A stretch of 64,000 nt of DNA, taken from assembly GCA_003116975.1 (NCBI GenBank), contig BGKB01000029.1, positions 310,001 to 374,000 on the forward strand, in the 5' to 3' direction. Of the stretch, positions 1 to 11,300 are shown one piece after another. Made by a program: the position numbers and the translations under genes. Within the stretch, counting starts at the first letter, position 1. Every line of letters starts with the position of its first letter. The notes under the pieces were generated by a model, which saw nothing but the letters and a program-made list of their open reading frames with translations, did not search any database and was not told the origin of the DNA. Origin of the DNA: Aurantiochytrium sp. KH105 (lineage: Eukaryota > Sar > Bigyra > Thraustochytrida > Thraustochytriidae).

Positions 1-2495
1 GTAAGCAGTGCAGTGCAGCCTCGGTGCGAGCTGCAGCTGCAGCTGGCTGGCGGAGCAAGCTGGCTGGACTGGACGCCGTTGCACGCGCGGTCTTTCCTCT
101 TCGCGTTCGCGTGCAGCGCGTCCCGTCCCATCCAACATGTGCTGGCATGACTTGCGTAACTCGCCCCGCCACGCGCGAAACAGAAACACACGGCTTGACG
201 CGAAGCTCCCCGGATGGCGCTTGACGGGCCGTGCGCGGCAGCGTCCCAAACTCGCTCGCTCACCGTCGCTGGTCGTGGCTTCGCGGCCCAGCGGGCCAGC
301 GTGGCCGCCGAGGACCCCCGCCCGACTCAGCCATCGTTCTCGCCCGGGGCGACGAGACTGAAGGTAGTCGGAGCGAGCGAGGGAGGGCGCGTCCAGGCTT
401 GGCGCGGTCGGCGCGGTCGGCGCGGCTGGAGCTCCGCGCGGCCGCCTGCCGCGAAGAACTTGAGATGGATCGGCAGAAGGTCGTTCGTTCGCCAACGAAG
501 ACGAACCCCGAAGCCAGCACGTGCAGCCGCCGCAACGCACTTTCACTTCTGCGCAACCCCAATTCCGGCGAAGACCAGCGCGCGCGTAAAGTTCTGCGGC
601 AACCCCCTCTCGGAGGCTGGGGTCCACGCCCAGGCTGAAGGCGCGGGGGTCACCACGCGAGTACAGGGCGAGCCAGTTCGGGTGCGGGGGAGAGAGAGAG
701 AGAGCGGCGGGCGACGCGTCTTCGAGGCCCTCGCGCCGCTCCGCTCTCCAGGCGCGGGCTCGCGGCGCGCGCGCGTGCGCTTTCGTGTACACGCCGGGTA
801 CGCGCAGGCCTCGCCGCCCCCCCTTCCCCTCCCCCTCGCCTGCCGCGCCTCGCGCCCCGGCGAAGAGAGCCTGCGGCGAGGCTGGAATCTTGCGATTCTG
901 GCCTCATGCCTCGCGTCCCGTGCCGAGGACGCCCGGAGCGGTGCAGGCCGGGGCTGAATGGATGGCGACGTGTGGCGACGCGGCGCGAGCAGCGACGAGC
1001 CTGCAGCGGCGGCGGTTCTGCGCGCGAGGCGAGCCTGCAGCGACGGCGGGCGTGGCGGGATTCAAATTTCGAAATTCTCCGCTCAACATCCAGATGATCT
1101 ATCATTCGTTCCTTCACAAACTCCGGCAGAATTCAAACGCCCAAGACCGTCTCGAGCACGGCGAGCGGGGACGCCATTCTCGCCGCGGTATATACTACAT
1201 CCATCCATCCGTCCCTTTATCCAACCATCCATTTATCCAACCATCCTGCACGTGCATCGCGGAGGGCTCCGCCGCAGCCAGCACAGCGAGCCGTCATCTC
1301 CGGGCGACAGTTTCGGCAGCTCGAGGTAGCCAGTACCAGCCAGGGCGTCGGAACTAGCGAACCATCAACAGCCAGCCAGCGCGAACCGCTTGGGCGTGGC
1401 TGGCGGCGAGGAGCGACGTCTGCGACCGATTCCGATTGCTGGCGGGTTGGCTGTGCACAGCCGGAGCGTTTGCGCGAAGCTTGGGACCGAGAGCTCGCAC
1501 GCTCGCTCACCGTCAGTGCCAGCAGGACATCTTCTTTCTTTCTTTCATCCTTCTTCTTCCGGCTTCTTCTTCTTCTTTTGCTGGCTTGCTTGCGTGCGTG
1601 CTTGCTGGCTCCACAAACTCAATAGCATCAAGCACCAACGTTGGCACGGCCAAGAGCAGCAGCAGCACGCGGTGCTGCTCTACATACACACTATCCTGCG
1701 CTGCTCTGTGCCGCTTCAGACACTCAAGGCGAAAGAAACTTGCGCACAAGAAGAAGACCCGCGTCCCTTCTTCTTCGTCTTCACGCGCCCAGGGACGCAG
1801 GCAATTATTCATCCAGGACAGGACGCCGTCGGCGCTGCAGAGGGCGTCGCGATCGTCGCGATCACGGCTAGCGAGCGAAGGTGGCTGAGAACTTACTTGC
1901 GTGCTGGCGCGGCCAGCTGCAGCTTGCAGCTCCTTGACCGGCCGCCATCGTCTGTTCGCCTGGTCAATCAATCAATCAGTTGTCTCACTTTCCTCTCCTT
2001 TCCGGGCGCGGGTGCCAAGGTCCCCTCCCTCCCTCCCTCATCCTCACGCCAGCGCCAGCGAGCGAGGGTGGCGCGCGCCCCTCCCCCGTCCCTCTCCCTC
2101 CCTCCCGCGGTGCGTCCACAACGCGCGCGAGCCGGGCGTGACCGGGCTCGGGAGCGAGAAGGAGAAGGACAAGGAGAAGGAGAAGGCCTCCGGGGCCGCA
2201 GCGGCCAGCGCGGCACGTGCAGCGCCCTAAAAGAAAAGAAAGGCAGGCCGCGTGAGCCAGCTGGAGCGAAGCGCACTTTCGCCAGCGTGCACGCACTTCA
2301 CTTCTGCCGCGGCGACTCCGACGGCCAGAGGACACTCAAGAGCGGAGCGGAGCGGAGCAAAGCAAAGTTAGCAAAGCAGGAGCAGAGCAGCAGCGAGGCT
2401 GGCGCGGCGAAGCGGGCAGAACCTCTTGCGTCGCCCGCCCACCCGCCCGCCGTTCGCGCGTGGACGGCGAGCGAGAGGGAGAGCGGGGTGGCGCG
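1..2495. other. GC-rich region with no supported gene
   Basis: Very GC-rich sequence full of overlapping open frames on both strands. All are Arg/Ala/Ser/Pro-rich, none shows a recognisable domain, and none looks better than its shadows. It holds a CCATCC-type repeat near 1198-1247 and a purine tract (GAGAAG-like units) near 2156-2187. The right part is probably the promoter and 5' leader of the gene starting at 2496. A spliced gene hidden here cannot be excluded. Confidence 0.5.
1198..1247. repeat. CATC-rich tandem and direct repeat
   Basis: Starts with CCATCC units and continues as two near-identical 16-base copies of TTTATCCAACCATCCA. It lies in the gene-free left region. No function is evident. 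Confidence 0.7.
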
Positions 2496-3644
2496 ATGGC
2501 CCTGCAGGAGGTCGCCACCGACGACGCGGCGGCTGTCAGCGCGCTGAGGAGCTCGCGCAGAGTCTTCCTCAGGCACAGGAGCAGCAGCGCGGACTCGCAC
2601 GGCTCGTGCGACTCCGGCAGCAGCCACGGCAGCGGCGGCAGGCCTGAGCGCGCGTTCCCGGAAGAGGACGACGCGGCGGCGAGCGCGCGCGGGCCCACGC
2701 TCCTGAGCGAGGAGGAACGTCGCGCGCTTCAGGCGCGCCGGCGTCGGCGCCGCCAGCTCGGGCAGCTTCGCAGGAGTGAAAGCGACTCGACACAGGAGCG
2801 CTTTGGTCTACAAACCGTGCGTGAAGACGCATGTCTCCGACCAGAAGATATCCCCGTGGCTCAGCCGCGCCGCAGGGTTCTCCGTCCGGGACTCACCCCC
2901 CTCGAGCGCACCGAGAGCATTAGGCCTCGGGATTTGCGTAATCTTATCACGGCGAACCTCAGCCCCGAGGAGCTCGAGCAATTTGAGCATAATCAGATTG
3001 AGGCGCGCAGACTCGTAAGACGCTCTCTGACTCGGGGTGAAAATAGTAATGGTAGCATCAGCAGCGCGAGCACGAGTAGTATCAGCAGCAGCTCTGACGA
3101 TGACGATGACGACGACGACGACGACAATGATGACAATGCCGGCGAAGGAACCGGCAAGATCCCAAAGGTTAGCAGAGCGCTGTGGCTCCGAAGACAACTC
3201 CTCCCGCCGCGTCGTGCAAGATCAGTGCAAGGCCGTAGCGCCAGCTCTCATGGTGACAACGCACTTTTTGACCAGCAAAACGAGAATGAAAGCAGCAGCA
3301 CTGATGGCGACAGCGATACCGAGGGCGACAGTCGACGACCCAGATCTTCATCTGGCTCCCGACGATCAGGACTTGCGAGTCTTTTTCGCAACATGCTGAC
3401 CCCGAATGGGGCAGAGCGTGGCCCACTCGCGGGATCTTCCTCTTCTTCGCCACGCGGTTCTCGAGCTCATTCTTCTTCTTCTTCTTCTTCTTCTTCTTCT
3501 TCTTCTTCTCAGCAAGAACCTCATCAGCAAGAACCTCACCAGCAAGAACCTCATCATCATCAAGTCCCCGCTGAGCTCATCGTCGTGGGGAGTAGCGATG
3601 ACAGCCTTCATAGGCCTAGAGCGAACATGGAAGGCTTGCTGTAA
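2496..3644 (+). CDS. Ser-rich, acidic low-complexity protein, unknown function
   Basis: A 382-residue protein that I do not recognise. The start used is ATG 2496 (MALQEV...), because the open frame upstream offers only a GTG. The N-terminal 100 residues are charged and Arg/Glu-rich. The middle holds a run of about ten Asp residues (about 3095-3125). The C-terminal third has a poly-Ser tract encoded by TTC repeats (3470-3509), followed by three copies of QQEPH and a His-rich stretch. A conserved-looking segment around residues 100-175 (LRPGLTPLERTESIRPRDL, then an acidic helix) suggests a small folded part. No membrane segment or signal peptide is seen. Coding status rests on length and on preserved frame through the low-complexity tracts. 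Confidence 0.65.
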   Translation: MALQEVATDDAAAVSALRSSRRVFLRHRSSSADSHGSCDSGSSHGSGGRPERAFPEEDDAAASARGPTLLSEEERRALQARRRRRRQLGQLRRSESDSTQERFGLQTVREDACLRPEDIPVAQPRRRVLRPGLTPLERTESIRPRDLRNLITANLSPEELEQFEHNQIEARRLVRRSLTRGENSNGSISSASTSSISSSSDDDDDDDDDDNDDNAGEGTGKIPKVSRALWLRRQLLPPRRARSVQGRSASSHGDNALFDQQNENESSSTDGDSDTEGDSRRPRSSSGSRRSGLASLFRNMLTPNGAERGPLAGSSSSSPRGSRAHSSSSSSSSSSSSSQQEPHQQEPHQQEPHHHQVPAELIVVGSSDDSLHRPRANMEGLL

Positions 3645-4161
3645 ATTCATGTCGGGCGATGCGCACGACGAGCTGCGTTGCGAAAAGCCTAGATTCCTCG
3701 TGTCTGCAATCTGTAAACTGAGCTCGTGAGCCCCTTTGGGTGGTCTCTCCTAACGCTCGCTCGCGCACGAGTGCTTTTTCGGGTGCCGTAGCCTTTGCGG
3801 CCCGACTTTGTCTGTCTATCATCCATGAAACCTACGTGTGTATGTGTCTTTATTATTTTTTCTCTTGGAATGCTCAAAAAAACGATCATCGCATCAATCC
3901 CATGACTTAGGCACAGTCCCTTCTGTGTGCGCACTGTAGGGTCTGTCGCTTTTCTTCATTCTGCAAACAAATTGATGGTGGCGAGTATTCGAACGATACG
4001 CACGTGGGCTTTTTGACCCCGACATGCGAACGAAGATAGGTTGCTCTCTTGCTTCACAATCTTGCGTCACACAATCTATTTTTGGTTTCCTTCGGCGGGC
4101 GTCTTCGTAATGCTAGGGCCTACACTGCTGTTTAGATGGAAAAAAAAAATTGCTCCATGGT
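3645..4161. other. Intergenic, 3' UTR and promoter
   Basis: About 500 bases of lower GC between two same-strand genes. It should hold the 3' UTR of the upstream gene and the promoter of the next. A run of nine or ten A residues lies just before the next start (about 4140-4149). Nothing else is recognised. Confidence 0.6.
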
Positions 4162-5937
4162 ATGGTAGAAGTAAAAACCAAAACCGACGAGAGCCAAATG
4201 TCGGCAGGAGGGGCCAGGCCTCCGCTGGCGCCACGCGCAGGGCTCGAAGCGCGACAAAGGCATCATGAAAAACTCATCGTGCAGCTCGAGTCCGAGCTGA
4301 GCGCCACCGTGCAGCGCCTTGAGGCCCAAAGAACCAGCCAGCAAGAGGAGGTCGAGCGGTTAAACAGGGACCTTCTCGCCGTCTGTGAAGACCGCCAAGA
4401 ACTCCGCGCGCGCGCAGACCTCGCCGAGCAACAAGTACAGACATTTCGCGAAGAGCTACAACACCAGCTCGCGCTCTGGGCGCAAGAGAGACTCGAGCTC
4501 GAAAAACGAGCAGCCGATGCAGAGGCCGCTGCCAATGCCGCTCGTCAAAGCGAGGGTCGCATCATGGCCCAAGCCGCCGCTCTAGACTCTCGCATCGTCG
4601 CCGCGCAGGCAGACCGCAAGCACGCTCAAGAAAAGGATCGCCTCCGCACCGAACTCGAGCGGCGCACCGCGAGCCAGGCCGACCAAATCACTCAACTTCG
4701 AGACAAACTCGCGCAGCTCTCCGCGCAGCTCGCCGAAAGTGCGCGCGCTAAGCTCGAGCAAGAGGCCGAGACGAAACGCCAGATCTCCGAAAACGCCACC
4801 CTCGTCGCAGAAAACCACAGACTTGCTGTCGCTTCCGGCGAAGCAAACAAGGCTCGGGAAGATCTACTCGCAGAGCGTGAGCGCGCCAACTCCACAAAGG
4901 CTAGCCTCGAGTCGGCGCTCCGTCTCAATGAGACTCGCGAAAAGCAAATTACCGCCTTGCAAGACGCCGTCCACGCAGAGCGCGAAAAGTCCACTCGCAT
5001 GGAAAATGCGCGCCTTCAGGAAATTGACCTCTTGCGACACCAGGTCGACAGTCTGCAGCAGCAGTGCAAGCAGACGGAGCGTCTGCGCGCCGAGCAGATT
5101 GCATCCTTTCAAGATCAGCTCCGCGAGCAACGCGCTCACACACTACGTCTTACCGAGGAGCTTTCGACGCTCGAAAATCGTCATCAATGGGACCATGCCC
5201 GCTATGATCGCACTTCGTCCGACGATGATGTCGACGTCACCAACCGCGTTATTCACAAGGCCTTGTCCGGTCAAAAGCGGCACGATGCCACATTGAAAGC
5301 CACAATGCGCGCACAAGAGAATGATCAATCTAGTTTTTACATTTCCGACGCAGTTGATCTGAATCCTCGGCGGCATCAGCCTGGGAATACTGGGGGTACC
5401 TCGGTCGCTGCAACGACTGATGTTGATGATAATAATCATGATGATCATCATCATGACAACAACGATGCGCACAACTCTCTCGTCAGCGACTATATATCCC
5501 GCATCCTTGACCAAACGCGTGACCTCGACACCTCTACGCACCGCCTCAATGAGTCAGAAGACGGCTTCGAGGGTAAAACGATGCACTGCATTCCAGGTCG
5601 CCGCCCCCCTACCGCTGTCTCGGTTCCAGTGGCGCGACGATCTTCCAGGGCTGCTGCCAAAACGAGCAAGAAACAAGCATCGAAATCACGCACAGCAACG
5701 GCCAGGTCGGCGGCCGCCACACACACGGCCTTGACACCCCCGTCAGGCCTTGTCAACAGCCGAACCAAGAAAATTGTGAAAAAGAAGAAGAAGAAGAAGG
5801 CAAACCTTGCAACGTCGGCCACTGCAGTGAGCAAAACCACAAAAAAGAAAACACGTCAAGAAAATGGACCGTTGCCGATGGAGAACCAGCGCAAAGACCC
5901 TTTTGATAAACTTCAAGTAGCGCGCTGGAGGTTTTAA
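4162..5937 (+). CDS. Long coiled-coil protein
   Basis: A 591-residue protein starting at ATG 4162; the frame is open upstream to a TTG at 4150 but has no earlier ATG. A second candidate ATG is at 4198 (MSAGGARPP). Residues about 25-345 form an almost uninterrupted heptad-type coiled coil rich in Glu, Gln, Arg, Ala and Leu. After about residue 350 the chain becomes disordered and acidic with a short Asp/His tract, then ends in a basic Lys-rich tail containing a run of seven Lys (about 5779-5799). The architecture resembles centrosomal, basal-body or Golgi tethering proteins, but there is no diagnostic domain, so the function is unknown. The basic tail could bind nucleic acid or act as a nuclear signal. 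Confidence 0.8.
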   Translation: MVEVKTKTDESQMSAGGARPPLAPRAGLEARQRHHEKLIVQLESELSATVQRLEAQRTSQQEEVERLNRDLLAVCEDRQELRARADLAEQQVQTFREELQHQLALWAQERLELEKRAADAEAAANAARQSEGRIMAQAAALDSRIVAAQADRKHAQEKDRLRTELERRTASQADQITQLRDKLAQLSAQLAESARAKLEQEAETKRQISENATLVAENHRLAVASGEANKAREDLLAERERANSTKASLESALRLNETREKQITALQDAVHAEREKSTRMENARLQEIDLLRHQVDSLQQQCKQTERLRAEQIASFQDQLREQRAHTLRLTEELSTLENRHQWDHARYDRTSSDDDVDVTNRVIHKALSGQKRHDATLKATMRAQENDQSSFYISDAVDLNPRRHQPGNTGGTSVAATTDVDDNNHDDHHHDNNDAHNSLVSDYISRILDQTRDLDTSTHRLNESEDGFEGKTMHCIPGRRPPTAVSVPVARRSSRAAAKTSKKQASKSRTATARSAAATHTALTPPSGLVNSRTKKIVKKKKKKKANLATSATAVSKTTKKKTRQENGPLPMENQRKDPFDKLQVARWRF

Positions 5938-6229
5938 CGTCGACAGCTAGCTGAGCTTTTCCTGGAGAGGGAGGAGTACTCGTGTATGGAAAATTTGAAG
6001 TGCGCAAGAGACGAGACGAGGCTCTATCACGCCGTCTCGCCTGGTGTCGTGCAACTTGCCATGCTTGTGCATTGCAATCCCGCTGGTCGCTGTGTAGTCA
6101 GCTGATTGGTGCTGATCGTATGTAAAGCAGAAAAAGGTGTACATGACACGAGGGACAAAGGATAACTTTTTTGGGGGGGGGGGGGACTCTGGGATAAATC
6201 TCGATCTTATGTTGGTGTAAAGGTAAATG

Positions 6230-7348
6230 TTACAATTTAGACCCCTTGTTGGTCTGCTCGTCACTGTCGGCCTTGGCAATGAGGGTGGCAAGGTTTGGCG
6301 TCGGCTTCGGCGCATCCCGACGGAGACGAATTAGTCCCTCCTGGCTCACCGTCACCGCGAGCGTTCCATCACGACGGTACAGCTTTCCAAAGGCCAAACC
6401 ACGCTCCTTGTTCACGCGTGGGCTATCCATCACGTAGAGCATCCAGTCATCCATGCGAAACGATGAATGAAACCACATGCTATGATCCAGCGAGGCAACC
6501 ATGGCAAGCTCGTTGAAGGGGGTCGAGCCGCGCGCGGTGGTGAGCAGACCCATGTCGCTTGCATATGCGAGAACGCTACGGTGCACGTCAATGTCATCGG
6601 GGAGCTTGGTCTTGGTTCGCATCCACACGATTTGGCGATGCTCGTGCGTGTACTTGGGATACTCGGGAGCTTTGTACTGCTTCGACGCCGGTCTACCCTC
6701 AAACAAGTCAGGAGCTAGCACAATGCGAATATCGACTGGGCCCTCGTGCTTCATGCGCGTCTGAAGCACCGGCTTATACTTTTCCGCGCATCGAGGATCA
6801 TCAATCACGGCCTGTAAGTACTCCTTTTGCGTCATGAGGCTTTCGGGGCTCGGCACCATGGGCATGACATCTTGATGCAGCAGAGACGCAAGCACTGGCT
6901 TCTGGAACGAGGCGATGAGCACAAAAATGGGCCGCCCATTCTGTTGCGCAGTCACCAGACGCGTTGCAAACGACCTGCCATCCCGCAAGACGAGGACGTG
7001 GTAAATAATGTCCGAGGTTTCTTTGCCCGCGCGCAAAAAGTACGAATGCATGCTGTGCAGCTCCTTGTCCTTGGGCACGGTGCCGAGCGCCGCCGCCAGG
7101 CTCTGGCCCATCACCTGGCCGCCGAACACGCCTCGTTGGCCTGTCGGCCGCCACAGTCTCTCCTTTGGTCCGCGGTACAAGCACTCGTCGATTTTATCCA
7201 GGACTACTGGTGAAAATGATGCAGGCGGCTCATTTGGCTCGCCCACACGCGCTGTGCCATCGTAACAAGAAGAATTCGTCTCTGCACTGTTAGTCGCTTT
7301 AATCATCATCATCATCATCATCATCGTCATCACCGTCATCATCATCAT
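6230..7348 (-). CDS. ACOT8: Acyl-CoA thioesterase II (ACOT8/TesB type), peroxisomal
   Basis: A double hot-dog thioesterase that hydrolyses acyl-CoA to free fatty acid and CoA. The N-terminal hot-dog shows RGVFGGQVMGQSLAAA and HSMHSYFLRAG. The C-terminal one shows ASLDHSMWFH (catalytic Asp), then MDSP and VSQEGLIR (the Ser and Gln of the active site; the Ser-Pro form is as in animal ACOT8). The protein ends in Ser-Lys-Leu, a canonical PTS1, so a peroxisomal role in beta-oxidation is expected. The start lies in an ATG microsatellite: codons at 7348-7306 give four Met, then Thr-Val-Met-Thr, then seven Met, so any of about twelve in-frame ATGs could initiate (372 to 358 residues). The only start further upstream is a TTG, so 7348 is the outer limit used. 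It converges with the coiled-coil gene upstream. Confidence 0.93.
   Translation of the reverse strand: MMMMTVMTMMMMMMMIKATNSAETNSSCYDGTARVGEPNEPPASFSPVVLDKIDECLYRGPKERLWRPTGQRGVFGGQVMGQSLAAALGTVPKDKELHSMHSYFLRAGKETSDIIYHVLVLRDGRSFATRLVTAQQNGRPIFVLIASFQKPVLASLLHQDVMPMVPSPESLMTQKEYLQAVIDDPRCAEKYKPVLQTRMKHEGPVDIRIVLAPDLFEGRPASKQYKAPEYPKYTHEHRQIVWMRTKTKLPDDIDVHRSVLAYASDMGLLTTARGSTPFNELAMVASLDHSMWFHSSFRMDDWMLYVMDSPRVNKERGLAFGKLYRRDGTLAVTVSQEGLIRLRRDAPKPTPNLATLIAKADSDEQTNKGSKL
7304..7348. repeat. ATG/CAT trinucleotide microsatellite at a start codon
   Basis: On the minus strand it reads as ATG repeats interrupted by ACGGTG and ACG. It supplies all candidate initiation codons of the thioesterase gene. 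Just upstream on the coding strand is a G-rich tract (CCCC on plus, 7352-7370). Confidence 0.85.
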
Positions 7349-7533
7349 TATCCACCCCCCCCCCGCCCCTCCCACAATCTCAAAAGCAAACAGTGAAACG
7401 CTATACGATGGACTCAATGCAAAGAAATGTCATGCAATGCAATCGAGTGCACAGCAAAGCAAAGCAAGAATCACTGTTGCCCATGTCTTCACATTATAGT
7501 CCACTGCGCAGCTCGCCTCAACGAGTTCCACCG

Positions 7534-7820
7534 TCATCTATTTCTCTCTTTCTCGTCCTCTCGTATTCTCTCTTTTACAATTTGGGCAACCATAATGACG
7601 TCGTTGAGGCCTAGTCTTTCCTCCCCCGCGCTTCTCACTCTGCATTGCGCAGACTGACGTCGTTGATGGCTCATTCCGCCATCCATGGCCAAGCAAGATA
7701 ATGTAACTCACGGAAGCTCTCGTCTCCGCCCTTTGACTTGGACGTCCCGGGCTCGTCGCGCTGCACGCTTTCCGCGCTCGGCAGGTACTTGAGGCTTTCC
7801 AGCCCTGCCTTCGAGCTCAT
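7534..7820 (-). CDS. Possible two-exon small protein (about 70 residues)
   Basis: Candidate spliced gene read directly from the minus strand. Exon 1 is 7712-7820 (MSSKAGLESLKYLPSAESV...GGDESF), ending one base into a codon at a good donor GTGAGT. Two acceptors keep an open frame. With CAG at 7654 the chain ends in an Arg/Lys-rich CPNC-containing tail (stop at 7538). With GAG at 7638 it ends in a regular amphipathic helix (LNDVIMVAQIVKERIRED..., stop at 7534). The second looks more protein-like and gives 70 residues. Intron size (58-74 bp) matches other introns in this window. The product is not recognised. Transcript evidence is needed to choose. Confidence 0.35.
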
Positions 7821-8333
7821 GGTCTCTCTCTTGCTCGCGCTCTCGCGCGGTCTTTGCTCTGCTCGTGCTCGTGCTTTGCTTAGGAGACCTTGGATCGAAA
7901 ACCAGGAATCCCACCCAATCAATTGCCGCGCAAATGGACCTCGCTAGCTCGCTCCTCGCTCGCTCGCGTGCTTGCTTTGGCCAGCCAGCGGCCTCGCTTC
8001 TTCTCGGGACGACCTGCTCGCTCTGCCGCGTCGACGAAACCCCGTCGCGCGACTCCGCCCTCGAGTGCCCGTAGCGCGCGACCCTTTCGAGTTCTGCTTT
8101 CTAGTTGCTGCACTGGCCTGGCCGAATACCACCTAGGCCTAGTGGTGCTACTGGTAAACGAGAAGAAGCAAAAAGCTTGACTTGGGGCCAAGCCTAAACC
8201 CGGCGCCCGGAGCTGAACATGCCAGCCGCGCTCCCTTGACCGTGGAGAGGAGAGGTCAGGGACTGTGGCGGAAAGGAAAGAGGAGTATTCGGGTCCAAGG
8301 GTGATTGTTGATGATCTAAAATACTTAGTGCTG

Positions 8334-11300
8334 TCAGGCTTGGGCACCTTTTGCGCGCTCGAGTCGCTCGCGGAGAGGAGAGGCCTCTTCTTCGAGAACG
8401 GCGGCCGTCTCAAAGTCCTCTGCTTCTACAGCATCGGCAATGTCACTTTCTAGGTTGTTGATGGCCTCTTCGAGCTCTTCGATCGTCATTCCATCGTCCT
8501 CCTCTTCCTCTTCTTCTTGGTCCCCTTCTTCATCATGCTCTTGCTCTTCTGCAGCGGTGGCGCCGGCGGCGGCGAGTCTTTCTTCCACCTCATCTTGGCC
8601 ATCTGCAGGCGCACCCCGAAGTGCAACGTCGTCATCATCGTCGTTATTCTCGGCATCGTCGCTATCAAGGTCAGCCTCGGCATATCCGTCGTGGTCGCCG
8701 TCCACATCCTGGCTCGCACCGCCGCTATTTCCATGCTGCGCTTGCGCATCCTCCGTTCCAGGGCCAGCTCCGCTCGCGCCCCCTGTATCTTGGCCCGCGT
8801 CTTCCTCCGCCTTCTCTTCACCTTCGTCCTCCATCGTCTCCTCCACCTCAGGAGGCAGCTCCGCAAGCGAATCGTCGCCGCAAATCTTCACAGACACAAC
8901 CTTGGCTTCCTCCTCGCAAGCACTTGCCTCGGCACGCAAAATCGAAAGAACAGTCTCACCGAATGTATTTGGCTCGACCGATCCAGAGGCGCGCACCTCA
9001 GCCTGTGTCTTGCGCAGCGCCAAGCGCTTATTGTTCAAAGAGGCAAGCATAGCACGGTTCACGCCGTCCTGCATGTCCTTGATTGCCGCAACGAGCTCCT
9101 CGACGTGAGCCGCCTTACCGTCCATCTGCTCGCGAATTTCGGCGAGCTTTTCCCGTGCCTCGGCAGTCTCAGCCTCGACATCGCCTTTTTCGCCCGAGAT
9201 ATCCTTGATGACACCGTTCAGGCGACCAGCCTCCTTGAAGTTACGCGACGACACCGCGAGGCGCTTTTGTTCATTCAGAGCTGGTAGCTTGCTCTCAATA
9301 TCGAAGAGACGCTGACCAAGCTCTACAAGCTGAGATTCAATCTCTTGCGCCTTGCGCGCATTGAAGTCGATGTTCTGTCGCGCGACGTGCACCTCGTCCT
9401 CCATCTTGCGCATCTTGGCCGCGGCTGCTGCAGCCTCGTCCTCATTGTCATCCTCTTTCCCTGCACCGCTTTCAGCGCCGGATTCTTCCGCGTGGCTCTT
9501 TCGCAGGCGGCCCGCAATCTTGCCCAAGATCGTGAGCTGCGCCTCGATTTCGCCTGCCGAGCGCTCGAGCGAAGCAACCTTTGCCTCGGTGGACGTCTTG
9601 CGGTCCTCGAGCGCCTGGCGCGCCTCTTCGATCGCGCGTGCACGAGATTCGGCCACTTCCTGTTTGCTCATGACGTTGGCGTGCCGCTCATCTAGCTCGT
9701 TCAGCCGTGTTTCGTATCTTGACCGCACCGCCTGGATACCGTTGTTGACTTCCTCGAGGCTCGTGCTGAGAGAGGCTCGTTCTTGGCGTTTGATCTCTAG
9801 CTGTCGCTCAAGTTCCTCAATCTCTTCGTCGACGACAGCGATCTTTTCTTCCCAGCCGCTTCGCTGCTCGCGAAGGTCAACAGTACCGGCGTCAACGCGC
9901 GCGTTGATTTGGTCGAGCTCACGCTGCGCGACTTCAAGATCGCTCTCGATGCCCTCACGATCGATGCGCAGCAGGTCCTCCTGTTCGTCGAGCTGGGCGG
10001 CTTCGCGCTCCGCCGCCGCGGCCGTATCGGCAGCCAGAGTTTTTGCCTTTTCGGACTCTTTCTTGCAGCAGTCGCCCAAAAGCTCGGAGATAATGTCGAT
10101 ACTCTGCACCTGGTCTGCAAAAACCTTGGCCTTTTCCGCTCTCAGCTCGTTCAGCGTCCGGTTCAGGTACAGTTTACGGCTGTCCACCTCGTCAACGGAC
10201 CGGCTCACGGCATCCATTGTGCGCTGCAAACTGTCGGCCTTTTCAAAGTCTTCGGCCGCGAGCGCCTCGTTCTGTTCCTGCTCAAGAGATTTTACGCGTT
10301 CCGCAAGTCCTTGCGACTGTTCGGCGTTGCGGTCGAGGTCTTCGAGCGTCTTTGCCGTACGTTCATTGACACGCGCCAAGCCTTTGGTGAACTGGTCGGC
10401 GCCTCGTCGAAATGCACGCAAGAGGTCGCCTAGTTCACCGAGGTCAGAGTCGTCAGAGCTTCCTTTCATCTCTACCTTGGAGTCCGTCGATGCTGCGCCC
10501 GCGGTAGAAGTCGACGTTGATGCCCTCGACCTCGTTGACGTTGGCTCCGGGTTGACTGGCTTCGTGCTTGTCTCCTGCGATGAGACTTCGGGTGTCTCTG
10601 AAGGCGCTGCGTCGGGCGTGCTTTGGCTAATAAACGAGAAACCACCGACCTTTGGCAAAGGCTTCGACGCGACAGTCTCCTCCTGGCCCTTTTCGTCGTC
10701 GTGCAAGCCACGAGCGGGCTGATGCGAAAGGCCCTCTTCGACTTCTTCAACTTCGACGTCGCCATCGTCGTTGTTCTCGTCGTCATCGTGGTCGTGTTCA
10801 ACGGCGTCGCCTTCATCTTCGCCGCCATCGCGAACACTGGGTGCAAGCGAGCTCGTCTCAGACGCGGCCTCGGATCCCTGCCTTGCGAAACCTGGACGTC
10901 GGGACCCGCGTTTCTTTTTGATGTTGGCTGGCCTAATAAATGCAGCTGGCGCGAGGAGGTCTTCGTCTGCAGCTGCAGCCATTGAAGCCGCCAGTGCACT
11001 CGCGCTTTGGTCGGCGCCGCCTTCCACAGAAGGCACACTTGCGGACGAAGAAGGCGGAGTCGTAGCCTCAGGATCGGCATGCAAAAACGAAAATGACGAC
11101 GCCACAGAGGGCGCAACAGCTGTCGTTGATGCCTCGCCGATGCTCAGTGCATCGCCTGCGGCATCTCTGTGTTGGGCCAGGTCGCCCTCGTCAGCGGTCG
11201 TGGGCTGCGCTCCGAGGAAGCTAAAGCCCGTCTCATTTCCGTTTGGCTGAGCGCCTGGAGTCGCGGCCGGCGCAGACGCCTCCACGTCTGCGGGCGCGGC

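Noticed and set aside
1390-2547. 385-residue open frame on plus
   Set aside because: Low-complexity Ser/Arg/Ala sequence in a GC-rich region. It overlaps the better-supported start at 2496 in another frame.
3966-4020. tRNA B-box-like ATTCGAAC
   Set aside because: No complementary T-stem and no A-box at the right distance, so not a tRNA.
9352-10722. 456-residue open frame on plus
   Set aside because: Exactly antisense to the coiled-coil gene. Its Ser/Arg/Leu-rich composition is what the complement of GAG/CTC/GCG codons gives.
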